A stretch of DNA of 64,000 nucleotides from Aquibaculum arenosum (GTDB taxonomy: Bacteria > Pseudomonadota > Alphaproteobacteria > Kiloniellales > DSM-21159): positions 1-64,000 of the forward strand of contig NZ_JARHUD010000011.1 in the NCBI RefSeq assembly GCF_029222965.1, in the 5' to 3' direction. Position numbers and translations under genes: made by a program. Under the pieces are notes generated by a model that was not told the DNA's origin, did no database searches, and worked only from the letters and a program-made list of their open reading frames with translations. How positions within the stretch are numbered: position 1 is the first letter of the stretch; each line of letters starts with the position of its first letter. This document shows positions 18,798-28,883 of the stretch, one piece after another.

Positions 18798-21116
18798 ATG
18801 GTCGACGATACCTTCGCCGCGGCCGCCCTGACCTATCACCGCACGCCGGTCCCCGGCAAGCTGGAGGTGGTTGCGACCAAGCCCCTGGGCAATCAGCGCG
18901 ACCTGGCGCTCGCCTACTCACCGGGCGTGGCAGCGGCCTGTCGTGCCATCGTGGAGGATCCAGCGGAGGCCTCGACCCTGACCGCGCGGGCCAATCTCGT
19001 CGGTGTGGTCACCAATGGCACGGCCGTGCTGGGACTGGGCGCCATCGGGCCCCTGGCCTCGAAGCCGGTGATGGAAGGCAAGGCGGTCCTCTTCAAGAAG
19101 TTCGCCGGCATCGACGTCTTCGACATCGAATTGGCGGAACTTGATCCGGAACGGCTGATCGAGATCGTGGGCGCGCTGGAGCCCACCTTCGGCGGCATCA
19201 ACCTGGAAGACATAAAGGCGCCGGAATGCTTCATTGTGGAACGGGAACTGCGCAAGCGCATGAACATCCCGGTCTTCCACGATGACCAGCACGGCACGGC
19301 GATCATCGTCAATGCGGCGATCTACAACGCGCTGCATCTGGTGGACAAGAAGCTCGAGGATGTGAAGGTGGTCTGCTCCGGCGCCGGGGCCGCGGCCATC
19401 GCGTGTCTCGACCTGCTGGTGGAGCAGGGGGCGCGGCGCGAGAACATCTTTGTCAGTGACATCGAGGGGGTGGTTTACGCCGGACGCGAGACGCTGATGG
19501 ATCCCTGGAAGGCGCGCTACGCGCAGGAGACCAAGGCGCGCAGCCTGGGAGAGGTGATCGAGGACGCGGACGTTTTCCTCGGCCTCTCGGCGCCCAATGT
19601 ACTGAAGGCTGAGATGGTGGCGCGCATGGCGCGTGACCCGGTGATTCTGGCTCTGGCCAACCCCGAGCCAGAAATCCTGCCTGAGGAGGCGCGGGCGGCG
19701 CGCCCCGATGCCATCATCGCCACCGGTCGTTCGGACTATCCGAACCAAGTCAACAACGTGCTTTGCTTTCCCTTTATCTTCCGCGGTGCGCTGGATGTGG
19801 GTGCGACCGAGATTAACGAAGAGATGAAGATCGCCTGCGTGCGCGCCCTGGCCGAACTGGCGCGCAGCGAGGTCTCGGAGGTGGTGATCCAGGCCTATGG
19901 CGGCGAAAGTGCGCCCTTCGGGCGCGAGTATCTCATTCCCCGCCCCTTCGACCCGCGCCTCATCTTGCAGATCGCTCCGGCCGTGGCCGAGGCGGCGATG
20001 AAGAGCGGCGTGGCCACCCGGCCGATCAAGGATCTGGGCGCCTACCGCCAGCAGCTGAACGAGTTTGTCTTCCGCTCCGGCCTGGCCATGAAGCCGGTCT
20101 TCGAACAGGCGAAAGCCGATCCCCAGCGCGTTTTCTTTGCCGAGGGCGAGGCGGAGCGTGTGCTGCGCGCCGTTCAGGCCGTGGTGGACGAGGGGCTGGC
20201 GCGCCCGATCATCTGTGGGCGGCCCAAGGTGGTGGAAGACCGCATCGAGCGCCTGGGGCTGCGGATCCGCATCGACGAGGATTTCGAGCTGGTGAATCCG
20301 CTGTCGGATCCGCGCTACAACGACTACTGGCGGCTCTATCACCGCCTGATGGAGCGCAATGGCGTGTCGCCGGATCGTGCGCGTACGGTTGTACGCACGG
20401 ATGCCACGGTGATCGGCGCCTTGGCCGTACGGCGCGGGGATGCCGATGCCCTGATCTGCGGTGTGGAGGGGCGCTACCGCGACCACCTGCGGCACATCGA
20501 GAACATCATCGGCAAGGCCGGCGGCGTGCACGACTATTCGGCGCTCAGTCTGCTGATCACCGCCAAGGGCACCTTCTTCATCGCTGACACCTATGTCAGC
20601 GACAATCCCACCGCTCAAGAGCTGGTGGAGATGACCGTTTACGCGGCCGAAGCGGTGCAGCGCTTCGGCATCACCCCCAAGATCGCGCTGCTCTCCCACT
20701 CCAGTTTCGGCAGTCACCAGGACAGCACGGCGGGCAAGATGCGTGAGGCAGTCCGCATGCTGCACGAGAGTCGGCCGGACCTCGAGGTCGAAGGCGAGAT
20801 GCACGCCGATGCCGCGCTCTCCGAGGACATCCGCTCGCGCATCTTCCCCAACTCTCGTCTCAAGGGCGCGGCCAATCTCCTGATCATGCCGACGCTGGAT
20901 GCGGCCAACATCTCCTTCAATCTGCTGAAGGTGCTGGGCGAGGGGCTGTCGGTGGGCCCGCTGCTTCTGGGCACGGCCTGTCCCGCACACATCGCGACCC
21001 CATCCATCACCGCGCGTGGCGTCATCAACCTCTGTGCCATCGCAGCGGTCGACGCCCGAAGTCGCACTGAATGCCACCCCCTGCCGGACCTCGCGCCCGG
21101 AGCCGATAGCGCATGA
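18798..21116 (+). CDS. maeB: NADP-dependent malic enzyme with phosphotransacetylase-like domain
   Basis: The 772-residue length matches the two-domain MaeB. The malic part (about 1-430) has [29 protein letters not shown] and the metal-site [16 protein letters not shown]; the C-terminal part resembles phosphate acetyltransferase (about 430-772) and regulates the enzyme by acetyl-CoA in E. coli. It decarboxylates malate to pyruvate producing NADPH. ATG 18798 has AGGGGGA upstream; earlier in-frame sequence is the antisense of lipB. The stop overlaps mgtE by 4 nt. Confidence 0.95.
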   Translation: MVDDTFAAAALTYHRTPVPGKLEVVATKPLGNQRDLALAYSPGVAAACRAIVEDPAEASTLTARANLVGVVTNGTAVLGLGAIGPLASKPVMEGKAVLFKKFAGIDVFDIELAELDPERLIEIVGALEPTFGGINLEDIKAPECFIVERELRKRMNIPVFHDDQHGTAIIVNAAIYNALHLVDKKLEDVKVVCSGAGAAAIACLDLLVEQGARRENIFVSDIEGVVYAGRETLMDPWKARYAQETKARSLGEVIEDADVFLGLSAPNVLKAEMVARMARDPVILALANPEPEILPEEARAARPDAIIATGRSDYPNQVNNVLCFPFIFRGALDVGATEINEEMKIACVRALAELARSEVSEVVIQAYGGESAPFGREYLIPRPFDPRLILQIAPAVAEAAMKSGVATRPIKDLGAYRQQLNEFVFRSGLAMKPVFEQAKADPQRVFFAEGEAERVLRAVQAVVDEGLARPIICGRPKVVEDRIERLGLRIRIDEDFELVNPLSDPRYNDYWRLYHRLMERNGVSPDRARTVVRTDATVIGALAVRRGDADALICGVEGRYRDHLRHIENIIGKAGGVHDYSALSLLITAKGTFFIADTYVSDNPTAQELVEMTVYAAEAVQRFGITPKIALLSHSSFGSHQDSTAGKMREAVRMLHESRPDLEVEGEMHADAALSEDIRSRIFPNSRLKGAANLLIMPTLDAANISFNLLKVLGEGLSVGPLLLGTACPAHIATPSITARGVINLCAIAAVDARSRTECHPLPDLAPGADSA

Positions 21117-22495
21117 GCAATGCCGAGCCGATCCGCCCGGAGGAGGGGGATGCGCTCGGCCTGGGGGAGGCTTTCGTGCGCGAGGTGGAGGAGGCGCTGG
21201 CGGCGCAGGACTCCGAGCGGGTCAATGCGGTCGTCGAGAACCTCCACCCCGCTGACGCCGCCGACCTGCTGGAAGCCCTGGGGGCGGACGAGCGCCGGCT
21301 GCTGTTGGAGATGGTCGGCACCAACCTCGAACCGGAGACGCTGACCTATCTGGATGCCGGCCTGCGCGAGCCAGTCGCGGCCGCACTCGGCCCTGGCAAG
21401 GTGGCACGCATCCTCGAATTGCTGGAAAGCGACGACGCGCTGGCCTTCTTTGAGGATCTGGACGAGGAGCTGCGCGCGCAGATCCTGGCGCGTGTCCCGG
21501 TGACGATCCGGCGTCTGCTGCAGGAAGGGCTGACCTACCCCGAAGACTCGGCCGGGCGTCTGATGCAGCGCGAGATGGTCGTGGTGCCCTCGATCTGGAC
21601 CGTGGGCGAGACCATCGACTACATGCGCGCGCATCGCAAGGAGATGCCCACCGACTTCTACGACCTCTATGTGGTGGATCCCCGCTACCGCCCCATCGGC
21701 AAGCTGCCGCTCTCGCGAGTCATGCGCCATACGCGGCCAGTGCGCATCCTCACGCTGATGGACGAGGACATCCAGAGTGTGCCGGTGACCATGGACCAGG
21801 AGGAGGTGGCATGGCTCTTCAAGCGCTACTCGCTGCTTTCCGCCCCGGTGGTGGATGACGCCGGCCGGCTGGTCGGCGTCATCACCGTCGACGACGTGCT
21901 GGAGGTGGTGGAAGAAGAGGCCGAGGACGACCTGCTGAAACTGGGTGGCGTCGGCGAGGCGGACATCGGGGAAGGCGCCATGGCCACGGCCAAGCGTCGT
22001 ATCCGCTGGCTGGTCGTCACGCTGTTCAACACCATCGTCGCCTCCCTCGTGATCTCCCGTTTCGAGGGCACGATCGAGGAGATCGTGGCGCTGGCGATCC
22101 TGATGCCCATCGTCGCGGCCATGGGCGGCAACGCGGGCATGCAGGTGGTGACCGTCACCGTTCGCGCGCTGGCGACACGCGCGCTGACGTCGCGTAACAC
22201 CATGAGGGTGGTGGGCAAGGAGGTATTGGTGGGTCTGACCAATGGCCTGGTCTTTGCCACCATCATGGGAACCATTGCCGGCCTTTGGTTCGGTCGCGTC
22301 GACCTGGCGCTGGTGCTGGCAACGGCGATGATCTTCAACATGGCCTGGGCCGGCCTGGCAGGGACCCTAATCCCGCTATCGCTGGAGCGCTTCGGCTTCG
22401 ATCCGGCCGTGGCCGCCGGGCCTTTCCTCACCACGACAACCGACGTGCTGGGCTTCTTCATCTTCCTGGGCCTGGCGACTACCTTCCTGCTGTAG
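21113..22495 (+). CDS. mgtE: Magnesium transporter MgtE
   Basis: A 460-residue Mg2+ channel. The N-terminal helical superhelix domain (about 25-135: VENLHPADAADLLEALGADE) and two CBS domains (about 140-260, with PTDFYDLYVVDPRYRPIGKL and LLSAPVVDDAGRLVGVITVD) sense intracellular Mg2+. The membrane part follows, with LMPIVAAMGGNAGMQVVTVT, containing the conserved GGNAG pore motif. It overlaps maeB by 4 nt, so the two are cotranscribed although functionally unrelated except that malic enzyme needs divalent metal. Confidence 0.95.
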   Translation: MSNAEPIRPEEGDALGLGEAFVREVEEALAAQDSERVNAVVENLHPADAADLLEALGADERRLLLEMVGTNLEPETLTYLDAGLREPVAAALGPGKVARILELLESDDALAFFEDLDEELRAQILARVPVTIRRLLQEGLTYPEDSAGRLMQREMVVVPSIWTVGETIDYMRAHRKEMPTDFYDLYVVDPRYRPIGKLPLSRVMRHTRPVRILTLMDEDIQSVPVTMDQEEVAWLFKRYSLLSAPVVDDAGRLVGVITVDDVLEVVEEEAEDDLLKLGGVGEADIGEGAMATAKRRIRWLVVTLFNTIVASLVISRFEGTIEEIVALAILMPIVAAMGGNAGMQVVTVTVRALATRALTSRNTMRVVGKEVLVGLTNGLVFATIMGTIAGLWFGRVDLALVLATAMIFNMAWAGLAGTLIPLSLERFGFDPAVAAGPFLTTTTDVLGFFIFLGLATTFLL

Positions 22496-22507
22496 CGCTG
22501 TAACTGC

Positions 22508-23449
22508 TCAGTTCTTGGGCAAGCCTCTCTCCCTGCGCAAGCCCGGCAGCACCAGGACACAGAAGAGGCCACTGATCACCAGGACGAGCGCGAGCAGTTC
22601 GGCGGGACCAATGTGCTCACCCAGCAGCAGTCCGCCAGAGAAGACGCCGACCAGCGGCACCAGCATGGTGCCGATGGCCGCCACCGGCGCCGGAAAGATG
22701 CGCACGATCTGGAACCAGGCCCAGTGTCCAAAGGCGATCGCGATCGTGATGGCGTAGATCACGCCGATGAGTTGCCCAGTGCTCCAGCTCTCGGCCCAGG
22801 CAGCATCGCTCTGCCATGTCAGCGCACCCACCGAGACCACCAGGGCAGCGGTGAGAAGTTGCCAGCCGGAGAGGGTTGCCGCGGAGACCGACCAGGAAAA
22901 GCGCTTTGTCAGCACGGTCCCCAGAGCCCAGGACATGGCCGCACTCAGGATCGCAAGCACGCCGTAGGGTGCGGCCAGGATGGCGCGCATTTCCGGCATC
23001 AGCAGCGCTGCCAGACCGCTCAACCCCAGCGCCAGCCCGGCCACACGGGTGGCGGTCAGGCGCTCGTTCAGCAGGAGTATGGACAGAAGCGATGCCCAGA
23101 GCGGCATGGTGAAGGCGATGATGGAGGCCCGGCCTGCGTCCATCAGGGTGAGGCCATAAGCCGTCAGCAGTTGCCAGCCCACCATGTTGAAGCAGGCGCA
23201 GATGATGAGCGGCAGGATCTCTTTGCGCGGCACACGCAGACGCGCGCCGTAAACTCGCGCCAGGAACAGGGTGGTGAGCGCACCGAAGGTCAGGCAGGCC
23301 GCACGGAAGTGCCAGACCGGCAGGACCTCCACCGCGAGCTTCATGGCCGGCCAGTTGACACCCCAGCAGAGCCCGAGCGCCAGCAGCAGGCCATAGCCGA
23401 TGGCTGGGGTCTCAAAACGGCTCCTGCTCTGCTGCCCGACAGCGCTCAA
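22508..23449 (-). CDS. DMT-superfamily (EamA) transporter
   Basis: The 313-residue protein contains ten hydrophobic segments in two EamA repeats (LLALGLCWGVNWPAMKLAVE early; APYGVLAILSAAMSWALGTV in the second half). Such proteins export metabolites or amino acids; the substrate cannot be inferred. It overlaps the upstream DUF1289 gene by 4 nt and ends 12 nt from the convergent mgtE. Confidence 0.88.
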   Translation of the reverse strand: MSAVGQQSRSRFETPAIGYGLLLALGLCWGVNWPAMKLAVEVLPVWHFRAACLTFGALTTLFLARVYGARLRVPRKEILPLIICACFNMVGWQLLTAYGLTLMDAGRASIIAFTMPLWASLLSILLLNERLTATRVAGLALGLSGLAALLMPEMRAILAAPYGVLAILSAAMSWALGTVLTKRFSWSVSAATLSGWQLLTAALVVSVGALTWQSDAAWAESWSTGQLIGVIYAITIAIAFGHWAWFQIVRIFPAPVAAIGTMLVPLVGVFSGGLLLGEHIGPAELLALVLVISGLFCVLVLPGLRRERGLPKN

Positions 23450-23727
23450 GCCCCTTGCTCCTGATCTTCCGCCCCTCGGTCGCCCGCTTCGAGGGCGGCA
23501 AGTCGATCCAGCACCGCTTGCTTCTCCTCGGCGGTCATGATCGGCCAGTCCCGGATCTCGTCCAGAGTGCGCAGGCAGCCGATGCAGTGGGTGCTGTTGC
23601 GGTCGATCTGACAGATCTGGCGACAGGGAGAGGGGATGGAGGTGTCGAAGACCCGTCCCCGGGCCGCCCGCCGCTTCTGCCGTCTTGCCTGCCGCTCGTC
23701 AGGATCCACATCGACCTCAGCCGGCAT
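23446..23727 (-). CDS. DUF1289 small cysteine-rich protein
   Basis: A 93-residue protein whose core [20 protein letters not shown] has the C-x3-C...C-x2-C pattern of DUF1289 (Fe-S or zinc-binding predicted), followed by [20 protein letters not shown]. The ATG at 23727 overlaps the prfB stop by 11 nt; a longer frame into prfB is likely not used. Function is unknown; family members are often co-located with housekeeping genes in proteobacteria. Confidence 0.8.
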   Translation of the reverse strand: MPAEVDVDPDERQARRQKRRAARGRVFDTSIPSPCRQICQIDRNSTHCIGCLRTLDEIRDWPIMTAEEKQAVLDRLAALEAGDRGAEDQEQGA

Positions 23728-24851
23728 CACGTGCGTCGGTGCGCTGGCTGCCACGGTCCAGGCGTGAGGCAAGCGAGGCTTCCAGGAAGGGATCGATGTC
23801 GCCGTCCAGCACGCCTTCCGCATTGCCCTTTTCCACGCCGGTGCGCAGGTCCTTCACCATCTGATAGGGCTGCAGGACGTAGGAGCGGATCTGGTGGCCC
23901 CAGCCGATGTCGGTCTTGTTTTCCTCTTCGGCGGCTGCGGCTTCTTCGCGCTTGCGCAGCTCATGCTCGTAGAGCCTGGCCTTCAGCATGTTCATGGCCG
24001 TGGCGCGGTTCTTGTGCTGTGAGCGTTCGCTCTGGCACTGGACCACGATGTTGGTGGGCAGGTGGGTGATGCGGATGGCGGAATCGGTTTTGTTGACGTG
24101 CTGACCACCGGCGCCCGAGGCGCGGTAGGTGTCAACCCGCAGGTCCTTGTCCTGGACGTCCACCTCGATGGTTTCGTCCACCACGGGATAGACCCACACG
24201 CTGGCGAAGGAGGTGTGGCGGCGCGCCTGGCTGTCGAAGGGTGAGATGCGCACCAACCGGTGCACGCCGGCCTCGGCCTTGAGCCAGCCGTAGGCGTTGT
24301 GGCCCTTGACCACCAGGGTGGCGGATTTCAGGCCGGCCTCTTCACCAGCGCTTTCTTCCAGCCACTCCACCTTGTAGCCATGGGCCTCCGCCCAGCGGGT
24401 GTACATGCGCACCAGGATCTCGGCCCAGTCCTGTGCCTCGGTGCCGCCGGCTCCGGCGTTGATTTCCAGATAGCAGTCGTTGGCATCGGCTTCGCCAGAG
24501 AGCATCGATTCCAGCTGACGCTTTTCCACCTCGGCCTTCAGCGCTGCCAGGCTGGCCTCGGCTTCGCGCACACTGTCTTCATCACCCTCGGCCTCGCCGA
24601 GGTCGATCAGAGTGAGCGAATCCTCCAATTCCTGCTCCAGCTTGCGGTATCCGCCGATGCCTGACTCCAACGCACTGCGCTCGCGCATCAGTTTCTGCGC
24701 GGCTTCGGCGTCGTTCCAGAGCTCGGGATCTTCGGATAGTGCGTTCAGCTCTTCCAGGCGCTTGAGGGCATTATCCCAGTCAAAGATGCCTCCTCAGCAG
24801 GGTCAACGACTCGCGAATGTCGTCAACCGCCGCTTGGGTCTCTGCGCGCAT
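23717..24851 (-). CDS. prfB: Peptide chain release factor 2, with programmed +1 frameshift
   Basis: RF2 terminates at UGA and UAA. Translation starts at ATG 24851 (AAGGAG 10 nt upstream), reads 23 codons ([20 protein letters not shown]...) to CTT, meets in-frame TGA at 24782-24780, and must shift +1 to read GAC and continue to 23717; the joined protein is 377 residues. Conserved parts are [17 protein letters not shown] (SPF anticodon-like loop) and the catalytic GGQ in [16 protein letters not shown]. It follows mrcA by 149 nt, as in many alphaproteobacteria. Confidence 0.96.
24779..24794 (-). promoter_or_regulatory. prfB programmed frameshift signal
   Basis: On the minus strand the segment reads AGGAGG-CAT-CTTTGAC: an internal Shine-Dalgarno-like element three bases before the CTT TGA C slippery site. 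This is the classic autoregulatory RF2 site: low RF2 slows termination at UGA and favours the +1 shift. Confidence 0.95.
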
Positions 24852-25000
24852 TGGCCGGAACTCCTTGCGTCGTCGTTTTGATGGTGTGCCGTTTTCAGTA
24901 CGAGCAGCCTTCACGTGGGCTCGCCGAGCGATCCACGGGCAGGCGCGAAATCTGGTCTAGCAGAGCCGCCGGGCCGGGTACAGGGCGGCGAGAGGCAGCC

Positions 25001-27574
25001 TCAGTAGAGGCCGCCGGCGCCGCTTCCACTGTCGTCCATGCCGCCTATAGCCGGCGGGGCTGCGGCTGCGCTGCCCAAGGGCGCACCGTCCAGCAAGCCA
25101 GGACCGTCACCCGGGCCAGTGCCCTCCTTGAAGGCCTCCCAGATCACGCCGCGGCCCGACTGACTGGCAGGCTCGCCGGTGTCGCGCACCACCCGCACCA
25201 GCCGCACGCTGTCGGGCACGCGGAAGGGGGTGGCGGGCTCGTCTTCCAGGGCTGCCATCATGAAATCCCGGAAGATGGGCGCCGCAACGGCGCCGCCGGA
25301 CTGGCGCGGTCCGAGATAGGCCGGCTGGTCGAAGCCGATGTAGACGCCGACCGCGAGGTCAGGGGAGAAGCCGACGAACCAGGCGTCCTTGTAGTCGTTG
25401 GTGGTGCCCGTCTTGCCGGCAAGGGGCTTGCCGACCGCGCGCACCGATGTGGCGGTGCCGCGTTGGACCACGCCTTCCAGCATGGAGACGATCTGGTAGG
25501 CCGCGGCGGAATCCACAATCTGCTCGCGGGTATCGGTGAGGACGGGCGGCGGGCTGCCGTCGTAGTCCCCTTCCAGATTGCAGCCATCGCAGCTGCGGCT
25601 TTCGTGGCGGTAGATTGTCTTGCCGTGACGGTCCTGCACCCGGTCGATCAGTGTCGGGGTGATGCGCTTCCCGCCGTTGACCAACATGGCGTAGGCCGAG
25701 GTGATCCGCAGCGCTGTGGTCTCGCCGGCACCCAGCGCCAAGGACAGAACCGGCGGCGGATTGTCGAGCAAGTCGAAGCGCTCAGCGACGTCCACCACCT
25801 TGTCCATGCCCACGTTCTGGGCCAAGCGCACGGTCATCAGGTTGCGCGAAAGCTCGACGCCGACGCGCAGCGGTGTGGGACCGTAGTAGCGGTTCGAATA
25901 GTTGCTCGGGCGCCATTGGCCCTGGCCGGGCCCTTGATTGATCACGAAAGGCGCGTCGAGGATGATGCTCGACGGCGTGAATCCATTTTCCAGCGCCGCC
26001 AGATAGACGAAGGGCTTGAAGGAGGAGCCGGTCTGGCGGTTGGCCTGAGAGGCCCGATTGAACTCGCTGAGTTCATAGGAGAAGCCGCCGCTCATGGCCA
26101 GGACCCGGCCCGTGTGGGGGTCGAGCGCCACCAGCGCCCCATTGACCTCGGGAATCTGGCGCAGAGCGTAGCGCGGAGCCGGCGCGTCTTCGGCCGTTTT
26201 ATCCTCGCCGCTGTCATCCTCGGCCGTTCCATCCTCGGCCGTTTCGCCCTCTGCCGCGCCATCCTCTGCAGCTTCGGATTCGCTCGACTCCGCGTCCCGC
26301 GCTTCGGTGTTCTCCTCTTGCCTATCCAGGCGTTCCACCAGAATCACATCGCCAAGCGCGAGCACATCGGAGGGGTGACTGGGCTCATTGCCGACCCGGC
26401 GGTCCTCGAGCTGTGGCCGGGCCCAGCGCAGTTCCTCCATGGGGATGCGCCCACGGCTGCCGTCCGACAGGCCGATGGGGACCTCCTCGGCGATCTCATC
26501 GTCCAGCACGATGGCCAGGTCCCAGCCTTCGGCGCCTTCCGGGCGTTCCACGCGGCGCAGCGGGATGAGCCAGCCTTCATCGTCGATCTCGATGTTCTCC
26601 AGCGGCCCGCGCCAGCCAAAGCGCCGGTCGTAGGTCAGGACCCCGTTGCGCAGCGCATCATCGGCGAAGCGCTGCAGCTCCGGCACCAGTGAGGTGCGCA
26701 CGGACAGTCCGCCTTCGTAGAGAGCATCGGCGCCGAATTGACGCATGATCTCCCGGCGTACGTCCTCGGTGAAGTAGTCGGCACGCGCCACCTCGGCTTC
26801 GGTGCGGCTGCGGGTTTCCAGCGGCTGCTCCATGGCCGCGCGCGCTTCCTCCGGCGTGATGAAGCCATCCTCGCGCATGCGGCCCAGGACCCAGTTGCGC
26901 CGGATGACGGCTTGCTCGGTGCGCCGTGTTGGATGGTAGTTGTTGGGCGCCTTGGGCAGTGCCGCGAGATAGGCCGCTTCGGCCAGGGTGAGATTGTCGA
27001 GCGACTTGTTGAAATAAAGCAGCGCGGCTGCGGCCACGCCATAGGCGCCGCCGCCCAGATAGATTTCATTGAGATAGAGCTCGAGAATCTGGTCCTTGCT
27101 CAGCGTCTGCTCGATGCGGAAAGCCAGCAAAGCCTCGCGCACTTTGCGCTCCAGGCTGACCTCGTTGGTCAACAGGAAGTTCTTGGCCACCTGCTGGGTG
27201 ATGGTCGAGGCGCCTTCCGGCCGGCGGTTCTGCCCCAACTGAGAGAGGTTAGTCAGCGCCGCACGCGCAACGGAGCGAAAGTCGATGCCGGGGTGACTGT
27301 AGAAGTTCTGGTCTTCCGCCGAAATGAAGGCGTTGCGCACGCGCAGTGGGATCGTTTCGATGGGCACGAAGACGCGCTGCTGCACCGCGAACTCGGACAG
27401 CACGCGCCCGTCGCCAGCGTGGACACGCGTGGTGGTCGGCGGCTGGTACTCTGCCAAATGGCTGTAGTCTGGGAGGTCGGCGCTGAAGTGCTGGAAAAGG
27501 TAGAATCCCACACCGGCGACGACGACCAGTCCGGCCGCGCCGAGTGTCACGATCCAGGACAGCAAGCGCATCAT
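25001..27574 (-). CDS. mrcA: Penicillin-binding protein 1A
   Basis: A bifunctional peptidoglycan synthase of 857 residues. After an N-terminal membrane anchor (WIVTLGAAGLVVVAGVGFYL) comes the glycosyltransferase domain with the catalytic EDQNFYSHPGIDFRSVARA near residue 100. The transpeptidase domain has SSFK (in TGSSFKPFVYLAALENG), SRN and KTGT (AGKTGTTNDYKDAWFVG). Residues about 415-465 form an unusual acidic insert built of repeated TAED/AEDG-like units in the OB-fold region. It ends 149 nt before prfB. Confidence 0.96.
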   Translation of the reverse strand: MMRLLSWIVTLGAAGLVVVAGVGFYLFQHFSADLPDYSHLAEYQPPTTTRVHAGDGRVLSEFAVQQRVFVPIETIPLRVRNAFISAEDQNFYSHPGIDFRSVARAALTNLSQLGQNRRPEGASTITQQVAKNFLLTNEVSLERKVREALLAFRIEQTLSKDQILELYLNEIYLGGGAYGVAAAALLYFNKSLDNLTLAEAAYLAALPKAPNNYHPTRRTEQAVIRRNWVLGRMREDGFITPEEARAAMEQPLETRSRTEAEVARADYFTEDVRREIMRQFGADALYEGGLSVRTSLVPELQRFADDALRNGVLTYDRRFGWRGPLENIEIDDEGWLIPLRRVERPEGAEGWDLAIVLDDEIAEEVPIGLSDGSRGRIPMEELRWARPQLEDRRVGNEPSHPSDVLALGDVILVERLDRQEENTEARDAESSESEAAEDGAAEGETAEDGTAEDDSGEDKTAEDAPAPRYALRQIPEVNGALVALDPHTGRVLAMSGGFSYELSEFNRASQANRQTGSSFKPFVYLAALENGFTPSSIILDAPFVINQGPGQGQWRPSNYSNRYYGPTPLRVGVELSRNLMTVRLAQNVGMDKVVDVAERFDLLDNPPPVLSLALGAGETTALRITSAYAMLVNGGKRITPTLIDRVQDRHGKTIYRHESRSCDGCNLEGDYDGSPPPVLTDTREQIVDSAAAYQIVSMLEGVVQRGTATSVRAVGKPLAGKTGTTNDYKDAWFVGFSPDLAVGVYIGFDQPAYLGPRQSGGAVAAPIFRDFMMAALEDEPATPFRVPDSVRLVRVVRDTGEPASQSGRGVIWEAFKEGTGPGDGPGLLDGAPLGSAAAAPPAIGGMDDSGSGAGGLY

Positions 27575-27963
27575 TCTCGAACAACCTCGATCAAGGGAGC
27601 CGCGGGCTCCCGGTACAGTTCATGTTTCTGACGGTGGAATATGGCACAAGCCCGGCAACTGGTAGCCCCTGACGTGTCCATCCTGCGACTTTTTACGGTC
27701 GATCCGAGGCAGGGCACGCCGACCGCCGTGCTGCGGCGGTGCCTGATCCTGCTGTGGCTGGAATCTCGCAGGTGGGTGCCTTCCATAAGTCGGGCTCAAT
27801 ATACCCGGGCAAATGTATAATCGCTTCCATCCCTTGCGGCAACGTCGGGCGTGTTTCGTGCGATTGGCTGCGGGATTTGCCGCAGGCGGGGTTTTCTGGA
27901 CCGGGTTGGGGCGGCATAGTAGCGCCGCGTCGGCGGTGGCGCGCGGCAGAAGGGTGATGAGAG
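27575..27963. other. 389-nt intergenic region, divergent promoters
   Basis: The region between mrcA (minus) and the periplasmic-protein gene (plus) shows no convincing gene. A perfect TATAAT lies at 27816-27821 on the plus strand without a clear -35. Small open frames here have no ribosome-binding site or recognisable product. Confidence 0.5.
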
Positions 27964-28446
27964 ATGCCAGTTAAGGGATTTGTTGCGGCCCTGTTGCTTG
28001 GCGGGGGTCTGTGGCTACCGTCTGGCCAGGCACTGGCCCAGGATGGGGAAGCGGGCGAGGGGGCCGAGGCTGGGCGCCTCGCCGCCGAGATCTCTGCCTG
28101 CCGTATGATCCAGGATCCGACTGAACGCTTGCGGTGTTACGACGCCGCGGCGGGCGTTGCCGACGAGGAATCGGTGATCGAAGAAGGCGTCGTGATGCAG
28201 CTCGCCGGCGAGGATGATTTCGATAGCGACAGCTTTGTTTCCGAGACGCCCTGGCATCTGCGCTATAACAGCCGCGGCTCGATTTTCACAGTCGAGCTGC
28301 AGGACGTTACAGGTGAGCTGATCGCCATCATCGGTAACCAGATCGGCGCCGGCGAGGACCGCTCTGAGGTGCAGCCGCCCGGCGAGTACCGGGTGGCAGT
28401 GCGGGCCATCGGGTCCTGGCAGATTTGGGTCATGGAGGAAAACTGA
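27964..28446 (+). CDS. Secreted/periplasmic protein of unknown function
   Basis: The 160-residue protein starts with a clear signal peptide (FVAALLLGGGLWLPSGQALA, cleavage near residue 25). The mature part begins acidic, then has CRMIQDPTERLRCYDAAAG, a short Cys-x-n-Cys motif shared by several small envelope proteins, and a C-terminal beta-rich region (VELQDVTGELIAIIGNQ and EYRVAVRAIGSWQIWV). Two cysteines could form a disulfide. It is followed by hspQ after 27 nt. No function can be assigned. Confidence 0.7.
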   Translation: MPVKGFVAALLLGGGLWLPSGQALAQDGEAGEGAEAGRLAAEISACRMIQDPTERLRCYDAAAGVADEESVIEEGVVMQLAGEDDFDSDSFVSETPWHLRYNSRGSIFTVELQDVTGELIAIIGNQIGAGEDRSEVQPPGEYRVAVRAIGSWQIWVMEEN

Positions 28447-28473
28447 GGTGATGCTGGACAGGAATCAGGGGCG

Positions 28474-28803
28474 ATGACCATGCGCATGGCCAAGTTCGCG
28501 ATCGGCCAGATCGTGCGTCACCGCCTCTATCCCTTCCGCGGTGTGATCTTCGACGTCGACCCCGTCTTCGCTAACACCGAAGAATGGTGGCAGTCGATCC
28601 CGGAGGACGTGCGTCCCTCCAAGGACCAGCCCTTCTACCATCTCTATGCCGAGAATGATGAGACCACCTACGTGGCCTACGTCTCGGAACAGAATCTGGT
28701 CCCTGACGACAGCGGCCGGCCCATTTCTCATCCCGATGTGCCCCGCCACTTCGAGGGTCCGGCCGACGGGCGCTATCAACTGCGCAATCCCGCCAACCAC
28801 TGA
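28474..28803 (+). CDS. hspQ: Heat shock protein HspQ (hemimethylated-DNA-binding-like)
   Basis: The 109-residue product matches HspQ/YccV: KFAIGQIVRHRLYPFRGVIF, FANTEEWWQSIP and the diagnostic QPFYHLYAENDETTYVAYVS. In other bacteria HspQ is a heat-induced factor that affects Lon-dependent proteolysis. ATG 28474 is the longest start; ATG 28480 has better spacing from AGGGG and may be the real one. Confidence 0.92.
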   Translation: MTMRMAKFAIGQIVRHRLYPFRGVIFDVDPVFANTEEWWQSIPEDVRPSKDQPFYHLYAENDETTYVAYVSEQNLVPDDSGRPISHPDVPRHFEGPADGRYQLRNPANH

Positions 28804-28834
28804 GCCGATCCACTGAGCCAGTACGAGAGCAGGG

Positions 28835-28854
28835 CCGGGGACAAGAGGCCCCGG
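28835..28854. terminator. Possible bidirectional terminator between hspQ and the cupin gene
   Basis: CCGGGG (28835-28840) pairs with CCCCGG (28849-28854) around an 8-nt loop between two convergent genes. No T-run follows on either strand, so termination is only plausible. Confidence 0.35.
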
Positions 28855-28883
28855 TTGAGTCCCGGAGCCCCTGATCCTTGGGG

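Noticed and set aside
27739-27957. 72-codon frame upstream of the periplasmic-protein gene
   Set aside because: No ribosome-binding site, no recognisable composition or family; overlaps the promoter region.
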